Origin: GCA-001856825 sp038729485
GTDB taxonomy: Archaea > Thermoplasmatota > Thermoplasmata > Thermoplasmatales > GCA-001856825
Length of the DNA: 64,000 nucleotides
Direction of reading: 5' to 3'
Assembly: GCA_038729485.1 (NCBI GenBank)
Contig: JAVYRX010000005.1
Span: forward strand, 1 to 64,000
The notes below the pieces were generated by a model. The model did no database searches and was not told the DNA's origin. It saw only the letters and a list, made by a program, of their open reading frames with translations. Shown piece by piece: positions 27,264 through 36,040 of the stretch (position 1 is the first letter of the stretch; every line of letters begins with the position of its first letter). Position numbers and translations under genes: made by a program.

Positions 27264-28232
27264 ATGCCTCGAAAAGTCATACTAAGAATATCAAGGGGTG
27301 ATTTTGATGATAATGCAGTCTGGTTTATGAGGCAGGCAGGAAGGTACATTCCAGAATATGAGGAGATAAAGAGGGGAAGAAAGTTTAGCGATATCCTTGC
27401 AGATGAAGATGCAATATATCGTCTTTCGATTCTCCCGATGAAGTACATTAAGACAGACGGTATAGTAATGTTCACGGATATTCTAGTTCCACTCAGGTCG
27501 ATGGGCTTTAATGTGACTTACGAAAATGGAATCGAAGTAACTAAGGAGGAATCAGTCTCTCCTTTTTCATACAACGGCCTTTCGAGTGCGATAAAAAGGG
27601 TATCCGAGAACTATGGTGATATGACAATCATTGGTGTAATGGGGGGCCCATTCACCACACTTTCCTACGTTTACGACAAGGGGCGATCTGGATATCACCT
27701 TACAAAAAGAGAGGTCTTGGAGAAAGGCGATGTGCTCCTGTCAAATATAATAGAGAGCATACTTGGCTTCGGTAAACTGCAGGCCGATTCGGGAGTTGAC
27801 GTGATTCAAATATTCGATAGCTGGCTTGGAAGTCTGTCAGAGACATTTTACGAAATGCACGTAAGAAAATGGGAAGAATATTTCGTTGAAAAGGTAAAAG
27901 AGCTTGGAAAGCCAGTAATCTTCTTTAGCGAGGGTGCTTCTCATCTTTCGGATGTGTTATCTAGGCTAGATGTGGACGTTTTTTCCGTAGATTGGAGGCG
28001 AACCTTGGGAAAATATGCAAGCGTGTTTAACAATCATGCAATACAGGGAAACCTTGATCCGAATCTTCTGGATTCGCCAGATTTGTACCTAAAGAAGGAG
28101 GTCAGAAGGATAATGAATGACGGAAAACTATTCCGAGGTCATGTTTTCAATCTAGGGCACGGAGTTCCATATTGGGCGGATTGGAAAAAGTTATCTATGA
28201 TAGCTAACGAGGTGCACAGCTATGAGCGATAA
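27264..28232 (+). CDS. hemE: Uroporphyrinogen decarboxylase
   Basis: Removes four acetate carboxyls from uroporphyrinogen III to give coproporphyrinogen III. The stretch AVWFMRQAGRYIPEY is the diagnostic active-site loop; later come GVMGGPFTTLSY, IFDSWLGSL and a final NLGHGVPYWAD, matching the family's C-terminal GHG motif. The frame is open from 27186, but the 26 extra residues lie outside the normal family length and upstream of the TATA-predicted start. It overlaps hemH by 11 bp. Confidence 0.95.
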   Translation: MPRKVILRISRGDFDDNAVWFMRQAGRYIPEYEEIKRGRKFSDILADEDAIYRLSILPMKYIKTDGIVMFTDILVPLRSMGFNVTYENGIEVTKEESVSPFSYNGLSSAIKRVSENYGDMTIIGVMGGPFTTLSYVYDKGRSGYHLTKREVLEKGDVLLSNIIESILGFGKLQADSGVDVIQIFDSWLGSLSETFYEMHVRKWEEYFVEKVKELGKPVIFFSEGASHLSDVLSRLDVDVFSVDWRRTLGKYASVFNNHAIQGNLDPNLLDSPDLYLKKEVRRIMNDGKLFRGHVFNLGHGVPYWADWKKLSMIANEVHSYER

Positions 28233-29067
28233 GGCAGCAGTGCTCATGTACTATGGATTCCCAGATAAGAAAGAGGAGATGAGGGAGTACTTAAGGGACA
28301 TTCTTCACGGAAAGGATCCGCCGGAGTATCTGTTGAATGAAAATTTGTCAAAGCTGGAAATAATCGGAGGATCAACACCATCTGGGCGCATAGTTCGTAG
28401 TATTAGGAATAAGGTAGAGGAAAGGCTGAGAGGAATGGGTTTTTCTGTATACCTCCTTTCAAAGCATTACAGGCCTTCCTTAAAAGACGCAGCAGCAATT
28501 GTTAGAGAAAACTTGATTTTTGAAATTCCCCTCTTTCCGATTTATTCGGACTACATTTTCAAGGGATATTTTGAGCCCTTAGAGTCATCCCTAGAAGGAA
28601 GGAGGTTCACAAGAATTTCGAACATAGGATTCGAGAATGAGATACTTGACCATTACAGAAGATCCATAGACGCAAATAATGATCTGCTTCTCGTTTTTGC
28701 AGCCCATAGCATCCCCCTAGAAGGATCAGATCAGTATCCGGCTCTTGTGGAGAGGATGTCAAAGATTCTTTCCGGCGACAAGGAATACATAAATATATAC
28801 CATAGTCAGGGGCCATTCCATGACAAGTGGTTGTCCCCATACCCTGAATTTTCGATCAGATACGCAAAAGAGAAAGGTTACTCAGGCATAAAAATAGTAC
28901 CCATTGGATTCATTTACGACCATATCGAAGTGCTCTATGATCTTGATTACTTGTTGAAGAATCAGGCCATCGCGGCGGGTTTAAGATATGAAAGGGTGCC
29001 ACTTCCGAACGATTCTCAAAGCGTAATAGATTCGATAGTTGCAGCAATAGAAAGAAGCACTCCCTGA
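28222..29067 (+). CDS. hemH: Ferrochelatase (proto- or coproporphyrin type)
   Basis: Inserts Fe(II) into a porphyrin. Start VLMYYGFPDKKEEM, then LSKHYRPSL, the active-site histidine in FAAHSIP, the YHSQGPFHDKWLSPYPE stretch and the conserved glutamate of HIEVLYDLDY match the family. 281 residues, somewhat short. Because no protoporphyrin-forming enzyme is visible while hemE is adjacent, coproporphyrin III is a plausible substrate. It might also metallate sirohydrochlorin, for which no separate chelatase gene is seen. Both are inferences. Confidence 0.93.
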   Translation: MSDKAAVLMYYGFPDKKEEMREYLRDILHGKDPPEYLLNENLSKLEIIGGSTPSGRIVRSIRNKVEERLRGMGFSVYLLSKHYRPSLKDAAAIVRENLIFEIPLFPIYSDYIFKGYFEPLESSLEGRRFTRISNIGFENEILDHYRRSIDANNDLLLVFAAHSIPLEGSDQYPALVERMSKILSGDKEYINIYHSQGPFHDKWLSPYPEFSIRYAKEKGYSGIKIVPIGFIYDHIEVLYDLDYLLKNQAIAAGLRYERVPLPNDSQSVIDSIVAAIERSTP

Positions 29068-29105
29068 ATGAAGAAACAATAAAGTACGCGTTTCGATAAC
29101 AGGTT

Positions 29106-31523
29106 ATGTTGGATCAGGAGTTCAAGCCATTTGCACTTCAGGGGTACTCGCTCACATTGGAAAGAGAAAAGCAATTTGAGGTTAAGAAGACGGTCATAGA
29201 CATAAAGATAAATTTTGAAGACAAAGCCATAGAAGGTAAAGTGGAGTTGCACGTAAAAATCAATGCACTGAAGCAGAACCACTTAGACATTGACGCAGAG
29301 GACATGGAAATTTATAACGTATCGGTAAGGGGCGTGCCTTCTCAATTTGAGACTAGGGGCAAAAAAATAGTCTTATTCGGGGACTTTAATCCTTACTCAG
29401 AATATACAATTACCATAACTTACAAGGCATATCCAACGAAAGGTGCCTATTTCTTCGAAGATGACGGGGTTCCTCAGTTCTGGACCCATGGGGAGAGCGA
29501 AGACAACCATTCTTGGTTCCCATGCTTTGATTATCCCAACAATAGGAGCGAGTATGAGATTAGGGTGACTGTCCCCCCTGATTTCAGCGTTATAAGCAAC
29601 GGAAAATTGATCTCCAAAGTAGAGGGGGATTTTACGACTTATACTTTTCAGGAGGATTTCAAGTTTCCGTCATATCTGGTAAGCGTAATAGCAGGGAAAT
29701 TTTCAAAATACGAGCAGGAATGGAACGGCATAAAAATCAGCTCAAATTTTCTCCCGAAATTTTCAGATTATGCAGAAAGGGCGTTTAAGAACACCCCAGA
29801 CATGATGCAGTTTATAAGCGAAAAGACAGGAGTGAAGTATCCTTATTCGAAATACGATCAGACCTGCGTCACGAACTTCTTGATGGGTGGAATGGAGAAC
29901 ATTACTGCCACCACATTGACTGACAGGGTTTTTCACGACGAAATAGCTCATCTCGATTATCAATCTGAACGTCTCTTGTGCCATGAATTAGCCCATCAGT
30001 GGTTTGGAGATTTTGTCACATGCAAGGATTGGTCCCACGCCTGGCTTAACGAGGGATTTGCAACGTACATTGCCATGTTGTACGTTGAGAGATTTAGGGG
30101 TAGAGACGATTTCCTTGCAGAAGTCGAAGGAATCCGTGAGACATACATAAAAGAATTTAAAGAAAGATACGGAAGGCCCATAGTTGAAAAGCAATATAAA
30201 GAACCAGAGGAGCTTTTCGACAGGCATCTATACCAGAAGGCAAGCCTATTCCTCAGATATCTGAACTATCTCCTTGGCGAGAGAACATTCTGGGCGGGAG
30301 TCAAATTGTACCTTGAAAAAAATAAGATGACGAGCGTATCTACCGAGGACTTCAGAGAAGCGTTATCCAACGTATCCGGTCTGTCACTTGAGCAGACGTT
30401 CCATGAATTCCTTGAAGCACCGGGCCATCCGGAGCTTGACGTAAGCCAATCAGTAAGGGGAGGAAAAGTATTAATAAAAATAGTCCAAACCGGAAGGTTG
30501 TTCAATTTAAGAATCCCCGTAAGGGCCTACTACGATGAAAGAAAATTGGATTTTGATATTTCAATTGACGAAAAGGTCACTCCGCTAGAATTAGATGGAA
30601 AAGGTTTCAGGGCATTCTCCATTGACCCTGAAAGCAAGGTACTTTCCATTATCAAAGTAGATACATCCAGGGAAGTCCTACGTTACTTGCTGAAAGGCGG
30701 GGAGACTGTTATAGAAAGGGCCAGGGCAGCTACTGCTCTTAGGTCTTTCGGTCAATCAGAAATCTCGTTCCTTGAAAATGCTTTCTGGGAGGAAAAATCA
30801 TGGTATGTGAAATCAAAAATCGCAGAAAGTATTTCAATTATCGGAGGAGATAAAGCGTCACGTGCACTTGAGAGAATGCTTGAAGATCAGGATTACAACA
30901 CACGAAGGGAGGTAGTCAGTTCAATATCCAACACGAGGGACCCTGCTTTTCTTAAGAAATTGGTGGAAGTCTTCGAGAAGGAAAAAGGGTACAAAATCAG
31001 GGCAGTGGCATTGTCGTCTGCGGCGAAGGTCGGAAAAGGGGATGCAAGGGATATCTTGGTTAGAGCGCTTTCAGTTACATCATATGACAGCTGGATAAGA
31101 ACAGCAGCACTCAATTCACTGGGCGAATTGAATGATGCATCAAGCGTCGCAGTAATAAAGGAATATCTACAGAAGAAGTATGATTGGCAGACGAGAGCAA
31201 CTGCTGTTTCTGCGGTGTCGAAGCTGTATTGGCAGGACAGGTCAGTGGGTCAATATCTTATTGAGGCTTTAAGAGACGAATTTCCGGCTGTGAGGTCGGC
31301 AGCAGTCAACGCAATAAAGGGTATAATGGAGCCACATCTTCTTGAGGAACTGCGGGGCTCATATGACACCGAAAAGAATGGATTTGTAAGAAGAATTATG
31401 AGGGAAAGTTTTGAGTTGAGGGGAGTTCCAATGCCCGAGGACTATCTGCAGTTAAAGGAGGAAGTATCAAGGTTGGGGGACAGGATTTCAAAACTCGAGC
31501 TGAACAAAGTCAAGAAAAGATGA
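29106..31523 (+). CDS. M1 family aminopeptidase with C-terminal HEAT-like repeats
   Basis: Zinc aminopeptidase. The exopeptidase motif GGMEN is at 261-265 and the zinc site H293-E-L-A-H297 ... E316 (HELAHQWFGD, NEGFATY). Residues about 1-200 form the N-terminal beta domain. From about 535 to 775 the sequence is a run of short helical repeats typical of HEAT/armadillo units (for example TRREVVSSISNTRDPAF and VRSAAVNAIKG). 805 residues. It starts 38 bp after hemH. Likely cytosolic trimming of peptides; no signal peptide is seen. Confidence 0.92.
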   Translation: MLDQEFKPFALQGYSLTLEREKQFEVKKTVIDIKINFEDKAIEGKVELHVKINALKQNHLDIDAEDMEIYNVSVRGVPSQFETRGKKIVLFGDFNPYSEYTITITYKAYPTKGAYFFEDDGVPQFWTHGESEDNHSWFPCFDYPNNRSEYEIRVTVPPDFSVISNGKLISKVEGDFTTYTFQEDFKFPSYLVSVIAGKFSKYEQEWNGIKISSNFLPKFSDYAERAFKNTPDMMQFISEKTGVKYPYSKYDQTCVTNFLMGGMENITATTLTDRVFHDEIAHLDYQSERLLCHELAHQWFGDFVTCKDWSHAWLNEGFATYIAMLYVERFRGRDDFLAEVEGIRETYIKEFKERYGRPIVEKQYKEPEELFDRHLYQKASLFLRYLNYLLGERTFWAGVKLYLEKNKMTSVSTEDFREALSNVSGLSLEQTFHEFLEAPGHPELDVSQSVRGGKVLIKIVQTGRLFNLRIPVRAYYDERKLDFDISIDEKVTPLELDGKGFRAFSIDPESKVLSIIKVDTSREVLRYLLKGGETVIERARAATALRSFGQSEISFLENAFWEEKSWYVKSKIAESISIIGGDKASRALERMLEDQDYNTRREVVSSISNTRDPAFLKKLVEVFEKEKGYKIRAVALSSAAKVGKGDARDILVRALSVTSYDSWIRTAALNSLGELNDASSVAVIKEYLQKKYDWQTRATAVSAVSKLYWQDRSVGQYLIEALRDEFPAVRSAAVNAIKGIMEPHLLEELRGSYDTEKNGFVRRIMRESFELRGVPMPEDYLQLKEEVSRLGDRISKLELNKVKKR

Positions 31524-31658
31524 AAACCGGCATTTGTTGGCATCTGAAAGCGAATTTGAAGTTGACGAAAAATTAGAATGATATCTGTATGTGATTTTTT
31601 TTATGTTCCCTCAATGATCTTTAAGGAATTATGATGCTTACAGGTAAGGGTACCAGAT

Positions 31659-31692
31659 TAATATTCAATAGAATATTATTTAAAGTTAAGGA
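31659..31692 (+). promoter_or_regulatory. Hairpin and Shine-Dalgarno ahead of the acetate transporter gene
   Basis: A perfect 8-bp inverted repeat, TAATATTC-AATA-GAATATTA, occupies 31659-31678. It is followed by a strong Shine-Dalgarno AAGGAGG (about 31687-31693) ten bases before ATG 31703. The frame is also open from ATG 31631, but the Shine-Dalgarno marks 31703 as the real start. The repeat may be an operator or a leader hairpin. Confidence 0.5.
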
Positions 31693-31702
31693 GGTATCTT
31701 TA

Positions 31703-32329
31703 ATGACAGACGAAATGAAAAAGGGTGACCCAACGGCCCTGGGTGTATTTTCCTATGGCTTCGGACTGATGATTTTGTCTCTTTACGCACTGGGTGTATT
31801 CAGTTGGAACGAGAGTGCGGCATTAATGGCTCCCGCATTGGTGTTTAGCGGACTGTTACTACTAGTTGCGGCAAACTGGGAATACAACAACGGAAACACT
31901 TTCGGAGCCACAGCATTTGGGGTTTACGCCGGTTTCTTCTTAACGTTCGCAGTTGCCACATTTGCACTGAAGCTCGGATGGATGACGGGCATTGCGCATA
32001 CGCATCTTGTAGGCATGATGGCACTTGCCTTTGTTTTCATGACGTTCTTTTTATGGCTTGGAAGCTTTAAGATAACTCTGATTCATAACATCATGCTTTT
32101 CTTCCTTCTGGTGACATTTATACTTTGGGCAATTCCGCTTTTGAGCATGACTGCTACTGGATCCATTTTTGGCAGCATGCCAGGAGCCGTGTTTCCTGCG
32201 GGGATTGCGGGTATAATAGACGTAGTATTCACGACCTATCTAGCCGGTGCAGTAATAGTGAATGACCGGTGGGCAACTGCGGGACTGAAGCCACCGCTTC
32301 CGCTATGGCCATTAGGCAAGAAAAATTAA
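31703..32329 (+). CDS. Acetate/succinate transporter, GPR1/FUN34/YaaH (SatP) family
   Basis: 208 residues from the Shine-Dalgarno-supported ATG, with six hydrophobic helices. The N-terminal DPTALGVFSYGFGLMILSL corresponds to the family's NPAPLGL signature. The family moves acetate or succinate, usually with protons. Placed between the tetrapyrrole and sulfur-respiration genes, it could import acetate as an electron donor or release it as a product of peptide oxidation (inference). Confidence 0.82.
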   Translation: MTDEMKKGDPTALGVFSYGFGLMILSLYALGVFSWNESAALMAPALVFSGLLLLVAANWEYNNGNTFGATAFGVYAGFFLTFAVATFALKLGWMTGIAHTHLVGMMALAFVFMTFFLWLGSFKITLIHNIMLFFLLVTFILWAIPLLSMTATGSIFGSMPGAVFPAGIAGIIDVVFTTYLAGAVIVNDRWATAGLKPPLPLWPLGKKN

Positions 32330-32330
32330 A

Positions 32331-32354
32331 ATTTTTTTAACCTTTCTTTTTTTT
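32331..32354 (+). terminator. T-rich terminator after the acetate transporter gene
   Basis: Two T runs, 7 T at 32332-32338 and 8 T at 32347-32354, directly follow the TAA of the transporter gene. Oligo-T tracts are the usual archaeal intrinsic termination signal. The convergent dsr operon ends 18 bp further. Confidence 0.6.
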
Positions 32355-32371
32355 ACGTAAGTATTTCCATG

Positions 32372-33013
32372 TCATCTGCTTTTTAATTTAAGGGTCTTGA
32401 AGACGTTAAGTGCGTAAGTGAACGCTGCATCATCCTGTCCTTTGTCTACTAGCTTCCAGAAATTATCGTCTTCAAATAGGCGTTGAAAATAGATTGCTTT
32501 GGTGCTATGCTCTGTAGCGATTATTTCATTCCTTACCTTCTCCAGAATTGGCAGAGCGCAAGAGTAAGAATTCACCACCGACGATATCTTCTTTCTTAGA
32601 AACCTGGATAGTGAAGGAGATTTTCCCTCCGTTGAAACGCTAACGATGACTCCATTAGAGTCCAACACAGCTGGGAAAATGAACGGGCTGTCTCTCCTGT
32701 CGACGCTGTTGAAAAGGACACCTTTTCTTTCGCAATAATCTCTAATCTCTTCATTTAGTTCAGGCTCATCGCTGGCAATAACCACGATTGTGTTTCTTTC
32801 AATGAATTTATCCAATTGAGACGGTTCAGTGATATGGAGTCGCACGGTTTCAACGTTCTTGCCCTCTATCATCTCCTTGAATTCATCGGCTACCACGATT
32901 ATTCTATCGAACTTGGAAGACAGATTATTCAACTTCTGTGCGGCAGCTTTTCCTCCGCCGATTATCAGCAATTTCTTCCCTGTGACATTGAGCATTATTG
33001 GAATGAATTTCAT
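32372..33013 (-). CDS. Precorrin-2 dehydrogenase (SirC/Met8 NAD domain)
   Basis: Oxidises precorrin-2 to sirohydrochlorin with NAD+ in siroheme synthesis. From ATG 33013 it begins MKFIPIMLNVTGKKLLIIGGGKAAAQKL, the usual Rossmann start, and contains SDEPELNEEI, VDRRDSPFIFPA and VSVSTEGKSPSLSRFLRKKI of the dimerisation domain. A Shine-Dalgarno AGAGGAAG precedes this ATG. The frame opens further at 33058, but those codons lie inside cobA. 213 residues; no separate chelatase domain of the CysG/Met8 type is evident. Last gene of the dsr operon. Confidence 0.9.
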   Translation of the reverse strand: MKFIPIMLNVTGKKLLIIGGGKAAAQKLNNLSSKFDRIIVVADEFKEMIEGKNVETVRLHITEPSQLDKFIERNTIVVIASDEPELNEEIRDYCERKGVLFNSVDRRDSPFIFPAVLDSNGVIVSVSTEGKSPSLSRFLRKKISSVVNSYSCALPILEKVRNEIIATEHSTKAIYFQRLFEDDNFWKLVDKGQDDAAFTYALNVFKTLKLKSR

Positions 33014-33014
33014 T

Positions 33015-33872
33015 TCATCTTCCTCTTGTGGTGGCTTCCTGCGAGACCTGGGGTTCAACCAGCTCGATTAACGCATCTCCGGTAGCACGAGATAAATTAC
33101 GCGATGGTAGAATTCCTTCGTCAATAAGCGCGTTAACTACTTTCCCTATGACAATGATGCTAGGTGATCTTATTCTATGTTTTTCTATTACGCTTGGCAG
33201 TTCGCGAAGATAGCAAAAGAATGTGCGTTCCCGCCTAGTAGTTCCGTTTTCGATAACGGCGACGCCCATCAATTGATCCATTCCACCCTCAATGAGATGA
33301 GACACTATTTCTGAGGCAGTTGCAACGCCCATTAAAATAACTATTGTTCCGTCGAATCTCGAAATTTCATTCCAATCGTTTTCCGTTCCAGTGGATTTTC
33401 TATGGCCGGATATAATCAACAATGATGAAGAGTAATTCCTGTGCGTTAATGGTATCCCTAAGGCGCTGGGAACTGATATTGCAGACGTGAGTCCAGGAAC
33501 AACCTCGAATGGAACGTTGTTTTTCTTTAAAAACTCTATCTCCTCTCCTCCCCTGCCGAATATAAAAGGGTCGCCTGATTTCAATCTTATAATGATTTTT
33601 CCAACCTTAAAGTATTGAAGCATTAGCTCGTTTATTCTATCCTGTTTGGATCCAGGCTCAACTCCATGTTTAGTTCCAACGCAAATCCTTTTACATGATG
33701 CCGGAGAGAGTTTGACAATACTTCGATCAACGAGCCTGTCATAAAGAAGCACATCGCATTTCTTTATCAATTTCAAAGCCCTTACTGTAAGGTAATCCGG
33801 ATTTCCCGGGCCCGCTCCCACTAAATATATTTTTTTAGAAATTTTTAAATGTTCACCTTTTTTTCGTTCCAT
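33015..33872 (-). CDS. cobA: Uroporphyrinogen-III C-methyltransferase
   Basis: Methylates uroporphyrinogen III at C2 and C7 to precorrin-2, opening the siroheme branch. The SAM-binding VGAGPGNPDYLTVRAL, LLYDRLVD, LKSGDPFIFGRGGEEI and PGLTSAISVPSALGIPLTHR are diagnostic of SUMT. 285 residues. It sits 12 bp after dsrK and 1 bp before the precorrin-2 dehydrogenase ATG, so siroheme synthesis is built into the sulfite reductase operon. Confidence 0.95.
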   Translation of the reverse strand: MERKKGEHLKISKKIYLVGAGPGNPDYLTVRALKLIKKCDVLLYDRLVDRSIVKLSPASCKRICVGTKHGVEPGSKQDRINELMLQYFKVGKIIIRLKSGDPFIFGRGGEEIEFLKKNNVPFEVVPGLTSAISVPSALGIPLTHRNYSSSLLIISGHRKSTGTENDWNEISRFDGTIVILMGVATASEIVSHLIEGGMDQLMGVAVIENGTTRRERTFFCYLRELPSVIEKHRIRSPSIIVIGKVVNALIDEGILPSRNLSRATGDALIELVEPQVSQEATTRGR

Positions 33873-33884
33873 GTTCTTATCCTT

Positions 33885-35270
33885 TTATAGCTCAATAGCG
33901 TAGCCTACCAGATCCATCAATCCATGATTTTGCATGTCTACCTTGTGATAGTTCATTACAAATGGGAATTGTGCTTTGTCTATTGCACAAGGCGATACCA
34001 TGTGGTGTGAGCCCGTTTTCCAGGAAAAGTACACTGCGGGCCATCCGGCCCAAGCCCTGTACTCATTCCATTCTTTTTCATCCGCAAGAAGGCCTCCTCC
34101 TGCACCACAGCAGAATGTTTTCTCTTTGGTGAATTCCGATTCTACAGTTTCCCTTACTACTGCGTTAAGGACGAACCGCGGCTCATTTACAAGGTTGCCG
34201 CCTCTCGCGAGGTTGCACGGATCGTGATAGTTGTAAAGGTCGTCATTCTTGTTTTTGTCTACCTTAATTTTCCCCCTTTCAATTGCCTTCCACGTAACCT
34301 GATGTATATGCCTTAGCTGTATCCCCTTTTTTTCCAGTTCATACCTGACATAGTTATTCGCCGTTCTCCATCCATGACCGCACTCTCCCCAAACGACGAG
34401 CTTAACTCCTCTTTTAACAGCTTCGTTAACTACAATGTCTCCAAATTCTCTCATGTGTCGTTCGCTCGCAAACGTTCCAAAGTTTGCAGCCTCAGTTGCG
34501 GCTGAGGATAGAGTCCAATCAGTGCCGAGGGCAAATAGCGTCTTTGCATAACCCTTAAGTGTGTCGTTGTTTACAGCTATGTCTGCAGAAGAGGGAACTA
34601 CAAGAACTTCGGAATGGGAAATATCTACTGGTATTTTGATTTCCTTCCCAGTCTCTGAAAGCATCTCTTCCTCAAGAAATCCAGTTACATTTTTTATGAA
34701 TTTATCCTTAAGACCCATGTTGTTACCCGTCTTGTAGACCTGAGACATAGTTGCTGCAACGTACTCAGGTATCAGTCCCATATCTGTTAAAATATTCCTA
34801 ATATTTCTTGTTATTTCAGATTGGTCAATTCCCGAAGGGCAAAAAACAGAACATCTCCTGCACTCCGTACACTGATAATAGTAAGAATAGAGGCGATTTA
34901 GATCTATCTGATCTTTCTTAATCCTCCCTCTTGCCCTGTAGATGTCTCTTACAAGATTAGCTCTCCCTACTGGTGAGTTGTTTGGATCTCCGGTAGCTAT
35001 GAACATCTGGCACTTGTCGATGCATTCGCCGCAACGTACGCAGCTCTCCATAAATGTTACGAAGGCCTTACTTTTCCTAAGTTCTTCAAACCTCTTAATG
35101 AAATAGTCATTGTCTTCCTCCCTGCTTACTTTGATGTCCTTAAGAAGTGGTTCTTTTGCAGGCCTTTCAAAGGTAGACTGAGCCCACTCGAGTGTTTTCT
35201 GTTTTGATAGCCACTCCTCTGCCTTTCCGCTGGGACTTTCTAGAATTATGTTCCTAATTTTTGGATTCAT
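33885..35270 (-). CDS. dsrK: DsrK: HdrD-like iron-sulfur subunit of the DsrMK complex
   Basis: Cytoplasmic subunit that passes electrons from the membrane quinol side to the DsrC disulfide/trisulfide. It has a ferredoxin-like 2x[4Fe-4S] domain (C77-x2-C80-x2-C83-x3-C87, and CTECRRCSVFCP) and a C-terminal HdrD-type CCG domain (GECGHGWRT, HDPCNLARGG, FCCGAGGGLL) expected to carry the special [4Fe-4S] centre. 461 residues. Its start overlaps dsrM by 17 bp. A generic HdrD is the alternative, but dsrAB/dsrC next door settles the call. Confidence 0.9.
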   Translation of the reverse strand: MNPKIRNIILESPSGKAEEWLSKQKTLEWAQSTFERPAKEPLLKDIKVSREEDNDYFIKRFEELRKSKAFVTFMESCVRCGECIDKCQMFIATGDPNNSPVGRANLVRDIYRARGRIKKDQIDLNRLYSYYYQCTECRRCSVFCPSGIDQSEITRNIRNILTDMGLIPEYVAATMSQVYKTGNNMGLKDKFIKNVTGFLEEEMLSETGKEIKIPVDISHSEVLVVPSSADIAVNNDTLKGYAKTLFALGTDWTLSSAATEAANFGTFASERHMREFGDIVVNEAVKRGVKLVVWGECGHGWRTANNYVRYELEKKGIQLRHIHQVTWKAIERGKIKVDKNKNDDLYNYHDPCNLARGGNLVNEPRFVLNAVVRETVESEFTKEKTFCCGAGGGLLADEKEWNEYRAWAGWPAVYFSWKTGSHHMVSPCAIDKAQFPFVMNYHKVDMQNHGLMDLVGYAIEL

Positions 35271-36012
35271 TTATCTCACCAGGATGGAAAATCGAGTACA
35301 TCGTTGGATTTGTGAAGAATGAATATGGGTGCATAAATTTGCTAAACGGAAAGTAAATTAGAAGTGTGGAAGCAATGAGAAAATGTACCACGAATTGAAT
35401 TGCGGTCGGAACGAATACGGGTGACAAGTGTATGAGGGAATATATGAAAGGCGTTACTTCGTTATAAGCGTAAAGCGGAGGAAGTGTAAATCTCATAATT
35501 ATTCCGGATACTCCAAGAGCAAGTATCAGTAGGATTGAAAAATAATCGGACAAGTAGCTTATTTTTCTCATATATATGCTGCTATTCCTTCTGATAAACA
35601 AGTAGGCCCCAAATCCCACCATCACTATGGCCAGTGAAGTTCCGAGGTAGTCTCCAATTGCGGACATTGCCTTTTCGCTCACGCCTATTGATGAAAAATA
35701 AGGCATTAGCACTATGTCAAGATGGGCTGCTATTACTATCCATAGCGTCCAGTGAAAGATGGCGGATGAAATTCTAAGTGAGGGATCGTTTTTCATACTA
35801 GAGAATAGAAATATCCTAGAGAGAATGTTCTTGAACGCAAGTAATCTTGTGTTATTCCCAGGATATGTGAAAAGGTAAGGATACCCCAGAAACGTTCCGG
35901 AGGGTCCTTTTGGGACGAATATCCATCTTATCAAGGTGACTATTGTTCCAATGACGAATACTATAACTGCAATGTATGCATACGCGACAATGGCCCAATC
36001 TACAGGACTCAT
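35254..36012 (-). CDS. dsrM: DsrM: membrane cytochrome b subunit of the DsrMK complex
   Basis: 252 residues with five to six hydrophobic helices and homology in pattern to the nitrate-reductase gamma (NarI-like) cytochrome b family. Histidines suited to heme b binding occur in FHWTLWIVIAAHLD and in FVVHFLIAS / FSKFMHPYSF. It should oxidise quinol and hand electrons to DsrK. Neither DsrJ, DsrO nor DsrP is encoded next to it, so this is the minimal DsrMK form seen in some archaea and Gram-positive sulfate reducers. Confidence 0.88.
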   Translation of the reverse strand: MSPVDWAIVAYAYIAVIVFVIGTIVTLIRWIFVPKGPSGTFLGYPYLFTYPGNNTRLLAFKNILSRIFLFSSMKNDPSLRISSAIFHWTLWIVIAAHLDIVLMPYFSSIGVSEKAMSAIGDYLGTSLAIVMVGFGAYLFIRRNSSIYMRKISYLSDYFSILLILALGVSGIIMRFTLPPLYAYNEVTPFIYSLIHLSPVFVPTAIQFVVHFLIASTLLIYFPFSKFMHPYSFFTNPTMYSIFHPGEINESKN

Positions 36013-36040
36013 ACCACGTCACGCCATCCATCTGGAATGC

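Noticed and set aside
31631..31702. N-terminal 24-residue extension of the acetate transporter
   Set aside because: It spans the perfect inverted repeat and the strong Shine-Dalgarno that belongs to ATG 31703, and it precedes the family's conserved start.
35254..36012. Nitrate reductase gamma subunit (NarI)
   Set aside because: Same fold family, but no narGHJ genes are present and it overlaps dsrK, so DsrM is the better call.
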